64,000 bases of DNA from Grimontia indica (GTDB taxonomy: Bacteria; Pseudomonadota; Gammaproteobacteria; Enterobacterales; Vibrionaceae), in the NCBI RefSeq assembly GCF_000333895.2, contig NZ_ANFM02000031.1:1-64000 (forward strand), in the 5' to 3' direction. The notes under the pieces are model-generated. The model was not told the origin of the DNA, did not search any database, and was given only the letters and a program-made list of their open reading frames with translations. The position numbers were made by a program, and so were the translations under genes. This document shows, piece by piece, positions 1 to 8,326 of this stretch (position 1 is the stretch's first letter; each line of letters opens with the position of its first letter).

Positions 1-57
1 GAATTGAACGCATTGATGACCTCTGAATGCGAGCATCTTCAGGTCGTTTGGGTATTA
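1..57 (-). repeat. Edge copy of intergenic palindromic repeat
   Basis: The reverse complement of this stretch begins AATACCCAAACGACCTGAAG and continues into sequence nearly identical to 63749-63804, including an exact 22-base match covering the words AGGTCATCAATG and CGTTCAATTC. The element is cut by the window edge, so its full length is not visible. It lies downstream of the LysR gene and carries no gene. Compact and longer relatives lie at 33797-33866 and 63749-64000. It resembles the ERIC/IRU-like intergenic repeats known from Vibrionaceae, but I cannot assign it to a named family. Confidence 0.7.
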
Positions 58-155
58 CTTTAAGGTAGGAGAGAGTGAAAAACTTTTACCACCACAATCA
101 CACAGGGTGGGATAACACTATTAGGAATTTTAATAGTGTGAATTTGAACGGCTTG

Positions 156-1133
156 TTAGGTGTACTTTCCAATGCGTATTTTTCCATCCAGCCAGGGGTA
201 ATGTTGGCGGATTTTGGCAAGGAAATGTTGGCGTAGGATTTTGCAACTTCCATCGGCGAGTTTTTCCGGTAAATCACCCAACTCATTGCGTCTTGCAATC
301 AGGGTTAAGTACCTGAAAAAAGAATCCTTTTCCGGAAGTGGAATACAGCTTATCTGGTTGCGGAAAACTTCACCCTGAAGAAGACACAATGGTGTGGTTA
401 ATGCCCAGCCAAGTCCTTGAGCTACCGCAGAAAGTACGGCAAATGTGTTATCGAGTTGCATGCGGTCTGGCACGGTTAACCCTTGGTGATGTAGGTAGGT
501 TTCGATGGATTGGCTGATAAGGCTTTGTTCACTGTAGCGAATCATATCCAAATGTTGACTCAATGCGACAAGCGAGTGGCAGGTGTCGGGATACTTTTGC
601 TGGAACTGCTTGGGAACAACCAGAACAAAGGGTTCCTTCAGAATCTGCAGACGGCGAAGGTCGTCCTGCCTTTCGAGGACATCATCAGAAATAATAATAT
701 CAATGCTACGGCTGAGAAGACCTTGCTGATGAAGGTGAGAGTAGCCCGTCATCATGGTCCAGTTTTCGGTGTGCGCTTTTATCACTTCAATCAGCGGTTG
801 TCCTACGGTGGCAGCCAGTGAATCCACCATAGCAATTCGCACCAAGTGCAGACTGTTAAAACTCCCTTTGGTGATGACTTGCTGGGTTTTATAGGCTTGT
901 TCGAGCAGGTGGACGGATTGGTCGTAGAAATAGCGTCCAGCGACAGTAAGCTCAACGGGGCGCACACTGCGATCAAGGAGCTTCACGCCGAGGCTACTTT
1001 CCAGATTGGCAAGAATTTGTGAGACCGAAGATTGAGAAATATCCAGATGCTGAGAAGCGGCGGTCATGTTGCCGGTTTTGGCGGTTGCCACAAACACTTC
1101 CAGCGATTTCAGCTCAAAGCCTAATGTCCCCAT
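156..1133 (-). CDS. LysR-family transcriptional regulator
   Basis: A 325-residue LysR-type DNA-binding regulator. Residues about 5-64 form the winged helix-turn-helix (FVATAKTGNMTAASQHL, then SQSSVSQILANLESSLG), followed by a substrate-binding domain of the usual size for the family. The ATG at 1133 follows GGGAA at good spacing. It lies downstream of and codirectional with the panP-like gene, but a strong terminator at 1235-1254 separates them, so it is probably transcribed on its own. The effector and targets are unknown. The C-terminal tail after residue 295 is Lys/Arg/His-rich. Family call secure; biological role open. Confidence 0.9.
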   Translation of the reverse strand: MGTLGFELKSLEVFVATAKTGNMTAASQHLDISQSSVSQILANLESSLGVKLLDRSVRPVELTVAGRYFYDQSVHLLEQAYKTQQVITKGSFNSLHLVRIAMVDSLAATVGQPLIEVIKAHTENWTMMTGYSHLHQQGLLSRSIDIIISDDVLERQDDLRRLQILKEPFVLVVPKQFQQKYPDTCHSLVALSQHLDMIRYSEQSLISQSIETYLHHQGLTVPDRMQLDNTFAVLSAVAQGLGWALTTPLCLLQGEVFRNQISCIPLPEKDSFFRYLTLIARRNELGDLPEKLADGSCKILRQHFLAKIRQHYPWLDGKIRIGKYT

Positions 1134-1234
1134 CTCACATTCCCTATGATTTCAATCTTCCTTATTGATCAGCTTAGCCAAGCGATTTGAAATCAGCATG
1201 TTGCAGCAATGAGTCGTAAGCAGTGAGAAACAAA

Positions 1235-1254
1235 AAAGCCGCTTTCGCGGCTTT
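1235..1254 (-). terminator. Rho-independent terminator of panP
   Basis: AAAGCCGC stem, TTTC loop and GCGGCTTT. On the minus strand the hairpin is followed by a T run. It sits directly after the panP stop codon. Confidence 0.85.
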
Positions 1255-1266
1255 CTTTTATGAAGA

Positions 1267-2910
1267 TTAATGCAGGATTTGTTCGGCAAGTTCCAGAAGC
1301 TTGGGATACGCGATTGTGCTTTGTTTCGCCAGTGCTCTCTGTTCCTCTAACACTTCTTCTAGGATGTTTTTGGTGGTAAGCGGGTTGGCTAAAACCACAC
1401 GGAATACGATAGTGGCGCGATTGTCCAATTGGACGGGCGTTAACGTGGTTCGGGAGACGAAAGTGTTTCCGGCTTCGCGTTGGTGCTTCTGAATGAAAAT
1501 AGTTAGGTCGTTCAAATGCTGGTGGAGTTTTTCGCGCTGCGTATCATTGGCGATTTCGAACGCTTTCGTAACTACTTCAGGAACAAATCGGTAGGTGAGC
1601 AGGCAAAGCTCGGGCTTGCTCACCACCTCAAAATCAGACTGCTCTGCAATCAATGAAGCAAAGTACTCGGCTTTATCGACGCTTTGATCTATCAGCAGTT
1701 CGTAACCTTCACGTCCGATGATGTTCAGGCTGGCGTATAGCAACATCGCCATGCCACTGCGAGAGCCTTCGAGTGTGTGGCTGCCGAGGTCTTTAGAACC
1801 TTTGCGCAGAATGTAGTTGGCGTGATGCTCAATCGCAGAGACCATAGAAGGGTCTTTGAAAATCACCATGCCTGCACCCATTGGCACGTACAGCTGCTTG
1901 TGAGCATCAATGGTCACCGAATCTGCTCGTTCAATGCCTTTGAGTTTGTGTCGCTGGTTGCTGGACATCAAACTCGCACCGCCCCAGGCAGCATCCACAT
2001 GAAAATGAATGCCTTCACGCTCAGCAATTTCTGCCATGGCGTCAAGCGGGTCGATATTCCCGGTTTCGGTTGTGCCAGCGACGCCAACCAGTGCAAATAC
2101 CTTGGTGCTTTTCGCTTTCAGCTCAGCAACTTTCTCTTCGAGCTTATCGATGCGGATGCGGTTGTTTTCGTCAGTTGGGATAGCAATCAAGGATTGTCGG
2201 CCAATGCCAAGGACGTCAGCGGATTTTTTAAGAGAGTAATGGCCGCGATCGGAGACGAGAATGGCTAAGTCGTCATAGCCGTAATGGCGCATGGCGCGGA
2301 ACAGGCCTTCTTCCGCCACGCCTTTGAAATCGCCATCCGCTTTCAGTGCAGCATTGCGCGCTACCCACAAAGCCGTGATATTGGCGATTGTCCCGCCGGA
2401 GCAAAATGCCCCAAGGGAGTGTTCAGCGCTGTGCATCCAGCTTTCATAAAACGGGTCATCACGGCCGTAAATCAGGTTGTGGAGCATGCCCAGCACCTGA
2501 CGCTCGAGTGGCGTGAAGGCCTTTGAGGTTTCGATTTTGACCGTGTTTTGGTTAAGGCCAATCATGATTTTGGACAGCGGCATCAGGAAGTAGGGAAGCG
2601 CTGATGTCATGTGACCAATAAAGCGTGGCGATGAGGTATGAACCGATTGGGCAACCAGTTTATCCAGCAAAAACTCGGTGTGTTCGGAAACGAAGGTTGG
2701 TTTTTCGGGGATCAACGGGTTGCTGAAATCTTTTTCGATATCAGTGAGAGATGAATCTGTCGCAGCAATATGATTCTGCAAAAAGCGATTCAGGTTTTGG
2801 GAAATTTCCTGCTCGATTTTGCCCAAGGTGGAATCGGGCGCTTCGGGCACGGTAAAAATACGGTGGAGGCTTTCCAGGGACGCTTCCGCCGTCTTAGTTT
2901 CTGTAACCAT
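1267..2910 (-). CDS. panP: PLP-dependent aspartate 1-decarboxylase (PanP type)
   Basis: A 547-residue group II pyridoxal-phosphate decarboxylase. The aspartate-binding segment HVDAAWGG lies at about 304-311 and the Schiff-base lysine in TIDAHKQLYVP at about K338. Length and sequence fit the Vibrio-type putative pyridoxal-dependent aspartate 1-decarboxylase family, which makes beta-alanine for pantothenate and coenzyme A and replaces the pyruvoyl enzyme PanD. Older annotations call such proteins glutamate decarboxylases, so substrate assignment rests on family knowledge. Cytoplasmic. It stands alone, with a terminator after it and a small exported-protein gene upstream. Confidence 0.82.
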   Translation of the reverse strand: MVTETKTAEASLESLHRIFTVPEAPDSTLGKIEQEISQNLNRFLQNHIAATDSSLTDIEKDFSNPLIPEKPTFVSEHTEFLLDKLVAQSVHTSSPRFIGHMTSALPYFLMPLSKIMIGLNQNTVKIETSKAFTPLERQVLGMLHNLIYGRDDPFYESWMHSAEHSLGAFCSGGTIANITALWVARNAALKADGDFKGVAEEGLFRAMRHYGYDDLAILVSDRGHYSLKKSADVLGIGRQSLIAIPTDENNRIRIDKLEEKVAELKAKSTKVFALVGVAGTTETGNIDPLDAMAEIAEREGIHFHVDAAWGGASLMSSNQRHKLKGIERADSVTIDAHKQLYVPMGAGMVIFKDPSMVSAIEHHANYILRKGSKDLGSHTLEGSRSGMAMLLYASLNIIGREGYELLIDQSVDKAEYFASLIAEQSDFEVVSKPELCLLTYRFVPEVVTKAFEIANDTQREKLHQHLNDLTIFIQKHQREAGNTFVSRTTLTPVQLDNRATIVFRVVLANPLTTKNILEEVLEEQRALAKQSTIAYPKLLELAEQILH

Positions 2911-3027
2911 CCGAGGTTCTTTATTTTCTAATAATGGGCTTTTCTACACGATGTTCGCCGAAGTTACAACACAGGAAAAACGTGGGCTTGGTCGATGTCA
3001 AAGGGTAGAAATCTTGGGGGTTGAGAC

Positions 3028-3052
3028 AAAAGCCACCATTTAGGTGGCTTTT
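3028..3052 (-). terminator. Terminator of the exported-protein gene
   Basis: AAAAGCCACC and GGTGGCTTTT form a perfect stem around ATTTA, with T residues following on the minus strand. It lies between the stop at 3074 and panP. Confidence 0.75.
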
Positions 3053-3073
3053 GTAAAGCTTGGCGCGAGGCTG

Positions 3074-3607
3074 TTATTGCTTGTCGCAGCTGGTTTCGGC
3101 CAGTTTCAACATCGCATCGTTGTACTGAGTCAACGGTACATCGATTTCTTTAGGGTGGCTGAGCAGAGAGGCGAGGGCAGAGCGAAGATCGTAGTTACCT
3201 TCGTGTGCTTTACCCTGACGGAATTCGAATACTTTCTTCGCTGCATCCGCGAGTTCGCCTTGTGAGCTACTAAGTGTCTTTACGTCCTCTTGAGACAAAT
3301 TCAACCAAGATTCCACAGGGGCATCAAAGTTAAGTTTGCTTGGGTCGTTTTCCAGATAGTAGTCAAACGCTTCTTCGTTAAGCGTGAAGTGGTTACGGCG
3401 ACCTTCAAGGAACCAACCCGCAACGCCTTCCAGTTTAGGGTCTTTCTTAATGGTCAGGTCTACGAGGTTTTCGTACCAAGTGATCGAAGCATCCACATAG
3501 TTGTGATACTTCTGGCTAACACAGAGCTTGTCCAGTTGTTCGATGTCTTTCGCAAACGAAATGCCAGGCACCAAAGTGGCAATGAGGATCAGGGCTAAAC
3601 GACGCAT
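3074..3607 (-). CDS. Small exported protein of unknown function
   Basis: 177 residues with a clear Sec signal peptide (MRRLALILIATLVPGISFA, cleavage after about residue 19). The mature part is hydrophilic, probably helical, and has two cysteines, one near the mature N terminus (DKLCVSQ) and one four residues from the end (TSCDKQ), which could form a disulfide joining the ends. I do not recognise a domain. A terminator follows at 3028-3052 and the gene appears monocistronic. Periplasmic location is inferred. Confidence 0.7.
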   Translation of the reverse strand: MRRLALILIATLVPGISFAKDIEQLDKLCVSQKYHNYVDASITWYENLVDLTIKKDPKLEGVAGWFLEGRRNHFTLNEEAFDYYLENDPSKLNFDAPVESWLNLSQEDVKTLSSSQGELADAAKKVFEFRQGKAHEGNYDLRSALASLLSHPKEIDVPLTQYNDAMLKLAETSCDKQ

Positions 3608-3744
3608 TTTTAAATCCTTTTGGTCGAAGGTTGTTTCTGTGGCGTTCTTTCTTTGGCATTGACGCTACAGATATTTTTTATAGTCGTAATGGTAATGTTA
3701 GCGACCGAAGAATAAAAACGAAAATTTTCTCTGGAATTAGTGGA

Positions 3745-3792
3745 TTGTCACAATCCAAGCGAGAGATCTCTCAGTTGCTCAGATTGTGACAA
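3745..3792. repeat. Inverted repeat downstream of ugpC
   Basis: TTGTCACAATC at 3745-3755 is exactly complementary to GATTGTGACAA at 3782-3792. The first arm is itself part of the palindrome GGATTGTCACAATCC, and AGAGATCTCT lies between the arms. It sits between the ugpC stop and the promoter of the exported-protein gene, so it may be a 3' stabilising stem for ugp mRNA or an operator; there is no clear T tract. Confidence 0.45.
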
Positions 3793-3801
3793 ATAGAGGG
3801 G

Positions 3802-4869
3802 TTAGCTTTCGATGCGTTTTTCAGTTTCTCTATCGAACAGGTGAATGTTTTTAGTGTCGATAGTCAGAGGTAACGATGCGCCATCTTCAACCACCACATG
3901 ACCTTCAACGCGCAGCGTCATTTGCTGGTCAGAGTCACCCAGCGTACCGTAAACCAGCAAGTCTGCACCTAAAGATTCGGTTAGCGTGACCTTCATGGTG
4001 AGTTGCTTGTTGTCCGGGTTCTCAGCAATCTGGAGATGCTCAGGACGCAACCCGATGTAAAGGCTACGATCTTCAAGATTCGAATCCGCAATGGATTCAC
4101 CATTGCTCAAGGTCAGCTTTCCGCCATTCACTGAGCCCTCAAGAATGTTCATCGACGGGCTACCAATAAATGTCGCTACGAACAGAGAGGCAGGGGTGTC
4201 ATAAACTTCCAGCGGTGTGCCAACCTGTTCGACGTTGCCCGCACTTAGTACCACCAGACGATCCGCCAGCGTCATGGCTTCCACTTGATCATGGGTCACG
4301 TAGATGGAGGTGGTATTCAGCGAGCGCTGAAGCTTTTTGATTTCCAAGCGCATTTGCACACGCAGCTTTGCGTCGAGGTTGGAAAGCGGTTCATCAAACA
4401 AAAACGCTTTTGGACGACGCACAATGGCGCGCCCCATCGCCACACGTTGACGCTGACCACCGGAAAGCTGAGACGGTCTGCGTGTCAGCAGATGATCGAG
4501 CTCCAGCATCTTAGCGACTTCGTTAACGGATGTTTCTATTTTATCTTTCGGTACGCCACGGTTTCTTAGGCCATACGCCATGTTGTTGAACACTGTCATA
4601 TGCGGATACAGCGCGTAGTTCTGAAAGACCATGGCGATATCACGTTCACCCGGTTCTTTCTCATTAACGCGGTCTCCACCTATTGATAAGGCGCCGTCCG
4701 ATATGGTTTCTAACCCTGCAATCATGCGGAGTAGAGTGGATTTGCCGCAGCCACTTGGGCCTACCAGTACAATCATTTCGCCATCTGCGATGTCTAAATC
4801 TACCCCGTGGATCGCTTTAAAACCGTTGGGGTAAACTTTTTTAATTTGGTCGAGTGTCATTGTCGCCAT
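3802..4869 (-). CDS. ugpC: sn-Glycerol-3-phosphate ABC transporter ATP-binding protein
   Basis: 355-residue MalK/UgpC-type ATPase that powers import through UgpAE on the cytoplasmic face. Walker A GPSGCGKST is at residues 37-45, the signature LSGGQRQRVAMGRA and Walker B AFLFDEP follow, then the switch histidine in IYVTHDQVEAMT. A C-terminal TOBE/OB regulatory region (IGLRPEHL) is present from about 265. The ATG at 4869 is preceded by AGAGGA seven bases upstream and preferred over a second Met three residues later. Last gene of ugpBAEC; 33 bases separate it from ugpE. UgpC and MalK are hard to tell apart by sequence, so the name rests on the operon. Confidence 0.9.
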   Translation of the reverse strand: MATMTLDQIKKVYPNGFKAIHGVDLDIADGEMIVLVGPSGCGKSTLLRMIAGLETISDGALSIGGDRVNEKEPGERDIAMVFQNYALYPHMTVFNNMAYGLRNRGVPKDKIETSVNEVAKMLELDHLLTRRPSQLSGGQRQRVAMGRAIVRRPKAFLFDEPLSNLDAKLRVQMRLEIKKLQRSLNTTSIYVTHDQVEAMTLADRLVVLSAGNVEQVGTPLEVYDTPASLFVATFIGSPSMNILEGSVNGGKLTLSNGESIADSNLEDRSLYIGLRPEHLQIAENPDNKQLTMKVTLTESLGADLLVYGTLGDSDQQMTLRVEGHVVVEDGASLPLTIDTKNIHLFDRETEKRIES

Positions 4870-4902
4870 TCACGCATCCTCTGTGTGAAGCTTAATTCTT
4901 TA

Positions 4903-5751
4903 TTATTTTTCAGTTTCTACCAGGCCTTTCACGAACAGCCTTTGCATGCCAAGAACCACGAGTACAGGCGGGATCATGGCGAGCAGTGTCGTTGCCATCA
5001 CCTTGTTCCATTCCACTTCGCCATCACCGACAGCCAACATGCGTTGGATACTCATCACGATGGTGTAGTAGTTATCTTCGGTGGTGATCAGCAGAGGCCA
5101 TAGATATTGGTTCCAGCCGTAAATGAACGTAATCACGAATAAAGCTGCGATATTTGTTCTTGAGAGCGGCAGGAGAATATCAAAGAAGAATTTGATTGGG
5201 CCTGCGCCATCAATTCGAGCTGCTTCCAATAGCTCGCCCGGTACCGTCAGGAAGAACTGGCGGAATAGGAAAGTCGCGGTCGCACTGGCGATTAGCGGGA
5301 TAGTCAGGCCGGACATAGTGTTGAGCATGCTGAGATCGGCAATGACCTGGAAAGTCGGCATAATGCGAACTTCTACAGGCAGCATCAAAGTCATGAATAT
5401 CACCCAAAACGCCAGCATGCGGCCAGGGAAACGGAAATACACCACGGCATACGCGGACAAAATGGAAATGGAAAGCTTGCCAAAGGCGATACCAAGCGCC
5501 ATCAACGTCGAGTTCCATAGCATGCCGGCCACGCTGATTTTTAGTTCACGCGATGTGCCTTCGGTCAGAATTTCATGGAACACTTCAAAGCCACGGTCGC
5601 CAAACCAAAGCGGTGTCATTCCACTCACAAACTCTTTACTGTCGTGTGTCGCTGCTGTCAGTGCCAGCCAGACAGGCAGGGCAACAGCAAGGACGCCCAG
5701 AATAAGTACTAAGTGGCTGAAAAGTGTCAGTAAGGGTCTTCTTTCTACCAT
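4903..5751 (-). CDS. ugpE: sn-Glycerol-3-phosphate ABC transporter permease UgpE
   Basis: 282-residue inner-membrane permease with six predicted membrane helices and the cytoplasmic EAA loop EAARIDGAGPIKFFFDILLP, which docks on UgpC. It forms the translocation pore with UgpA. Its start codon overlaps the ugpA stop by one base (TGATG), which indicates translational coupling. Length and gene position are canonical for UgpE. Confidence 0.9.
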   Translation of the reverse strand: MVERRPLLTLFSHLVLILGVLAVALPVWLALTAATHDSKEFVSGMTPLWFGDRGFEVFHEILTEGTSRELKISVAGMLWNSTLMALGIAFGKLSISILSAYAVVYFRFPGRMLAFWVIFMTLMLPVEVRIMPTFQVIADLSMLNTMSGLTIPLIASATATFLFRQFFLTVPGELLEAARIDGAGPIKFFFDILLPLSRTNIAALFVITFIYGWNQYLWPLLITTEDNYYTIVMSIQRMLAVGDGEVEWNKVMATTLLAMIPPVLVVLGMQRLFVKGLVETEK

Positions 5752-6632
5752 CAGTAAGCCACCTTCTTCTCAACGTATTTAAACTGGATAACGGTCAACA
5801 CACCCACCAGAATCATCAGCAGTACTGACTGAGCGGCGGAGGAGCCCATATTCAGTCCGACGAATCCATCGGCGTAAACCTTGTAAACCAGTGTGGTGGT
5901 TGAGTCGCCCGGGCCACCTTGTGTCATTGCATGGATAACGCCGAAGGTGTCAAAGAAGGCATAAACCAAGTTCACGACCAGAAGGAAGAACGAGGTTGGC
6001 GAAAGCAGTGGGAACACAATGGTAAAGAATCGTTTCGCTGGGCCTGCGCCATCAATCGCTGCCGCTTCAATCAGTGAACGGGGAATGGACTGCAATCCGG
6101 CGAGGAAGAACAGGAAGTTGTAACTTATCTGCTTCCAGGTTGCCGCGACGATAACCATAAACATGCCATCGCCCCCATTGATAAACGGGTTCCAATCTAT
6201 CCCCACTGCTGCCATGGCGTGCGCCAATACGCCCACCGTTGGGTTAAACATAAACAGCCAAAGCACACCGGCAACCGCGGGAGCAACCGCATATGGCCAG
6301 ATCAATAAGGTTTTATAGGCGGTAGCGCCTTTGATGATGTGGTCAGCCATCACCGCCAGCAGCAAAGAGACGAAAAGCGCTAATGCTGCGACTGCGAAGC
6401 TGAAGAATAAGGTGGTGCCAAATGACGAGAAGTAAGCACTGTCTTCAAGAAGCTCAAAGAAATTCTCTAAGCCAACGAATTCTGTACTTAAGCCGAAGGG
6501 ATCTTCCAGTAGCGTGGATTGCCATACTGCTTGTCCCGCTGGCCATAGGAAAAAAATAAAAGTGATGACCAGCTGGGGGGCGAGCAGCAGTACGGGTAAC
6601 CAGACGTTGTGAAAGACGGGTTTGTTATCCAT
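5751..6632 (-). CDS. ugpA: sn-Glycerol-3-phosphate ABC transporter permease UgpA
   Basis: 293-residue permease with about six membrane helices and an EAA loop ([20 protein letters not shown]). Forms a heterodimer with UgpE. The N terminus ([20 protein letters not shown]) and the motif [18 protein letters not shown] are typical of UgpA. It follows ugpB after 69 bases that hold a GC-rich hairpin. Confidence 0.9.
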   Translation of the reverse strand: MDNKPVFHNVWLPVLLLAPQLVITFIFFLWPAGQAVWQSTLLEDPFGLSTEFVGLENFFELLEDSAYFSSFGTTLFFSFAVAALALFVSLLLAVMADHIIKGATAYKTLLIWPYAVAPAVAGVLWLFMFNPTVGVLAHAMAAVGIDWNPFINGGDGMFMVIVAATWKQISYNFLFFLAGLQSIPRSLIEAAAIDGAGPAKRFFTIVFPLLSPTSFFLLVVNLVYAFFDTFGVIHAMTQGGPGDSTTTLVYKVYADGFVGLNMGSSAAQSVLLMILVGVLTVIQFKYVEKKVAY

Positions 6633-6664
6633 AACAACCTGCTTATTGTAATTGTGTGGATCAG

Positions 6665-6684
6665 CGGGGGGATGTTTCCCCCCG
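6665..6684 (-). promoter_or_regulatory. Intercistronic hairpin between ugpB and ugpA
   Basis: CGGGGGGA and TCCCCCCG pair perfectly around TGTT, just after the ugpB stop. There is no T tract after it on the minus strand, so it more likely protects the ugpB mRNA 3' end or causes partial termination, which would yield more binding protein than permease. Confidence 0.55.
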
Positions 6685-6701
6685 GTTTTACGGTGAGCGT
6701 A

Positions 6702-8006
6702 TTACTTGTTCGCTTTTGCGAACTTCGCCAGAAGCACGTTACCGCGCTTAACGGCTTTATCCATCGCATCTTGTGCAGAGGCTTCGCCAGACCAAACGTT
6801 TTCCAACTCTTCGTTGATCACGTCACGGATCTGAACAAAGTTACCGAGGCGAATACCTTTAGAAGCAGGAGTCGGTTCAACAGATGTCATCTGAACAATC
6901 GCTACGTCAGTACCTGGGTTTTCGTTGTAGAAACCTTGTTTCTTACTCAGGTCGTAAGCTGCGTGAGTGATTGGCAGATAGCCAGTGAACTGGTGCCAGT
7001 CAGCTTGGTTTTCCGCGCTGGACATGAATTTGAAGAACTTAGCGACACCGTCGTAGTCTTTCTTGTCATGGCCTTGCAGTACCCACAGTGTTGCACCACC
7101 AATGATGGAGTTCTGTGGGGTTTTGATCTTAGAGGCGTAGTAAGGCAATGGTGATACGCCAAACTCAAAATCTTTCACGTTGCCTTTTATGCCCGCGTAA
7201 GACGCCGAAGAGTTGATGTACATGGCACACTCACCGCTGTAAAACAGTGGCGCACTGTCTGAACGGCGGCCGCCGTATTTGAACGTACCGTCTTTTTGCC
7301 ATTCTGCCAGTTGAGCGATGTGGTCAACGAAGATTTTGTCATTAATGAGTAGCTTGGCATCAGTGCTGTCGAAACCATTGTTGGCGGTTGCGATAGGAGC
7401 GTTGTGGCGAGCACCGAAGTTCTCGATTTGTGTCCAGGATTGCCAGCCTGTGGTGAAACCACATTTCGCACCGTTTGCCAGCAGTTTATCTGCTACGGCA
7501 TCCATTTCTTCCCACGTTTTTGGTGGCTCGACACCGGCTTTAGCGAACAGATCTTTGTTGTAGTAAAGCACAGGTGTGGAGCTGTTAAACGGCATGGAAA
7601 GCATGTTGCCGTCGCTGTCGGTGTAATAACCGGTTACTGATGCTAGGTAAGCAGAAGGGTCGAATTCTGTTTTGGTGTCTTCCATCAATTGGTAGACAGG
7701 ATAGATAGCACCTTTTGCGCCCATCATGGTCGCAGTACCTACCTCAAAAACCTGAACAATTTCCGGTTGCTGTTTTGCACGGAATGCGGCAACAGCACCT
7801 GTCATGGTTTCTGTGTAGTTGCCTTTGTAGACAGGCTTAACAACGTAGTCGCTTTGGCTTGCATTAAACTTCTCTGCAATCTCGTTCACTTTTTCACCGA
7901 GATTACCACCCATCGCGTGCCACCACTCGATTTCTGTTGCAGCGTAAGATGGGGATGCCAGCAGCAGTGATACAGAGGTGAGTGCTGCTAATTGACCTAG
8001 CTTCAT
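6702..8006 (-). CDS. ugpB: sn-Glycerol-3-phosphate-binding periplasmic protein
   Basis: 434-residue extracellular solute-binding protein with a signal peptide (MKLGQLAALTSVSLLLASPSYA). Several blocks match E. coli UgpB closely as I recall it: EVGTATMM, YKGNY, PFNSSTPVLYYNKD, GYLPITHAAYDL and a C-terminal ERGN-like KRGNVLLAKF. It delivers glycerol-3-phosphate or glycerophosphodiesters to UgpAE. Start at 8006 has AAGGAG eight bases upstream. First gene of the ugpBAEC operon. No ugpQ phosphodiesterase lies in the operon. Confidence 0.92.
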   Translation of the reverse strand: MKLGQLAALTSVSLLLASPSYAATEIEWWHAMGGNLGEKVNEIAEKFNASQSDYVVKPVYKGNYTETMTGAVAAFRAKQQPEIVQVFEVGTATMMGAKGAIYPVYQLMEDTKTEFDPSAYLASVTGYYTDSDGNMLSMPFNSSTPVLYYNKDLFAKAGVEPPKTWEEMDAVADKLLANGAKCGFTTGWQSWTQIENFGARHNAPIATANNGFDSTDAKLLINDKIFVDHIAQLAEWQKDGTFKYGGRRSDSAPLFYSGECAMYINSSASYAGIKGNVKDFEFGVSPLPYYASKIKTPQNSIIGGATLWVLQGHDKKDYDGVAKFFKFMSSAENQADWHQFTGYLPITHAAYDLSKKQGFYNENPGTDVAIVQMTSVEPTPASKGIRLGNFVQIRDVINEELENVWSGEASAQDAMDKAVKRGNVLLAKFAKANK

Positions 8007-8326
8007 GGTTTACTCCTTGTCTGACGAACTTCTATTGCCTTTTTTGGCTTTCCATTTCGAAAGTGTGCTCGCTCGTTCGAGCGGGAAGGTAGAGCATATG
8101 AGTGCTATGTTACAAATTTGTTATATCACCGTCGACATTGTGTGTCTTTAGTCGCAAATAAAATGTGTGATTTCCCGCTAACTTAGAGAGCACTGCAAAG
8201 AGTAGATAATTGAATTGACAGGATTATTAATTTTCGATTTCGAAAATGCGAATTGTGAGCGAGACGCTCGAATCAACAGATTGGGGGAATTGCGCCCTCA
8301 GAGTTGAGGGCGCAATAGAGTCACAA
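8007..8326 (-). promoter_or_regulatory. ugpB upstream region with two palindromes
   Basis: A 320-base gap before ugpB. ATTTTCGA-TT-TCGAAAAT at 8230-8247 is a perfect palindrome with a two-base spacer, and CGCTCG-TT-CGAGCG at 8070-8083 has the same design. Either could be an operator. I found no convincing pair of PhoB half-sites although E. coli ugp is PhoB-controlled. No gene is seen in the gap. Confidence 0.45.
8290..8315 (-). terminator. Hairpin after the orphan binding-protein gene
   Basis: TTGCGCCCTCA and TGAGGGCGCAA form an 11-bp perfect stem around GAGT, twelve bases past the stop codon. The T tract is poor (AATTCCCCC), so termination may be partial or factor-assisted. Confidence 0.6.

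Noticed and set aside
111-140. Hairpin ACACTATT/AATAGTGT after the LysR gene as terminator
   Set aside because: Stem is AT-rich and lacks a T tract on the minus strand; could still be structural but not supported as a terminator.
8150-8260. Possible PhoB box upstream of ugpB (CTGTCAA on the minus strand)
   Set aside because: Only one half-site resembles the consensus; the second seven-base unit matches poorly.
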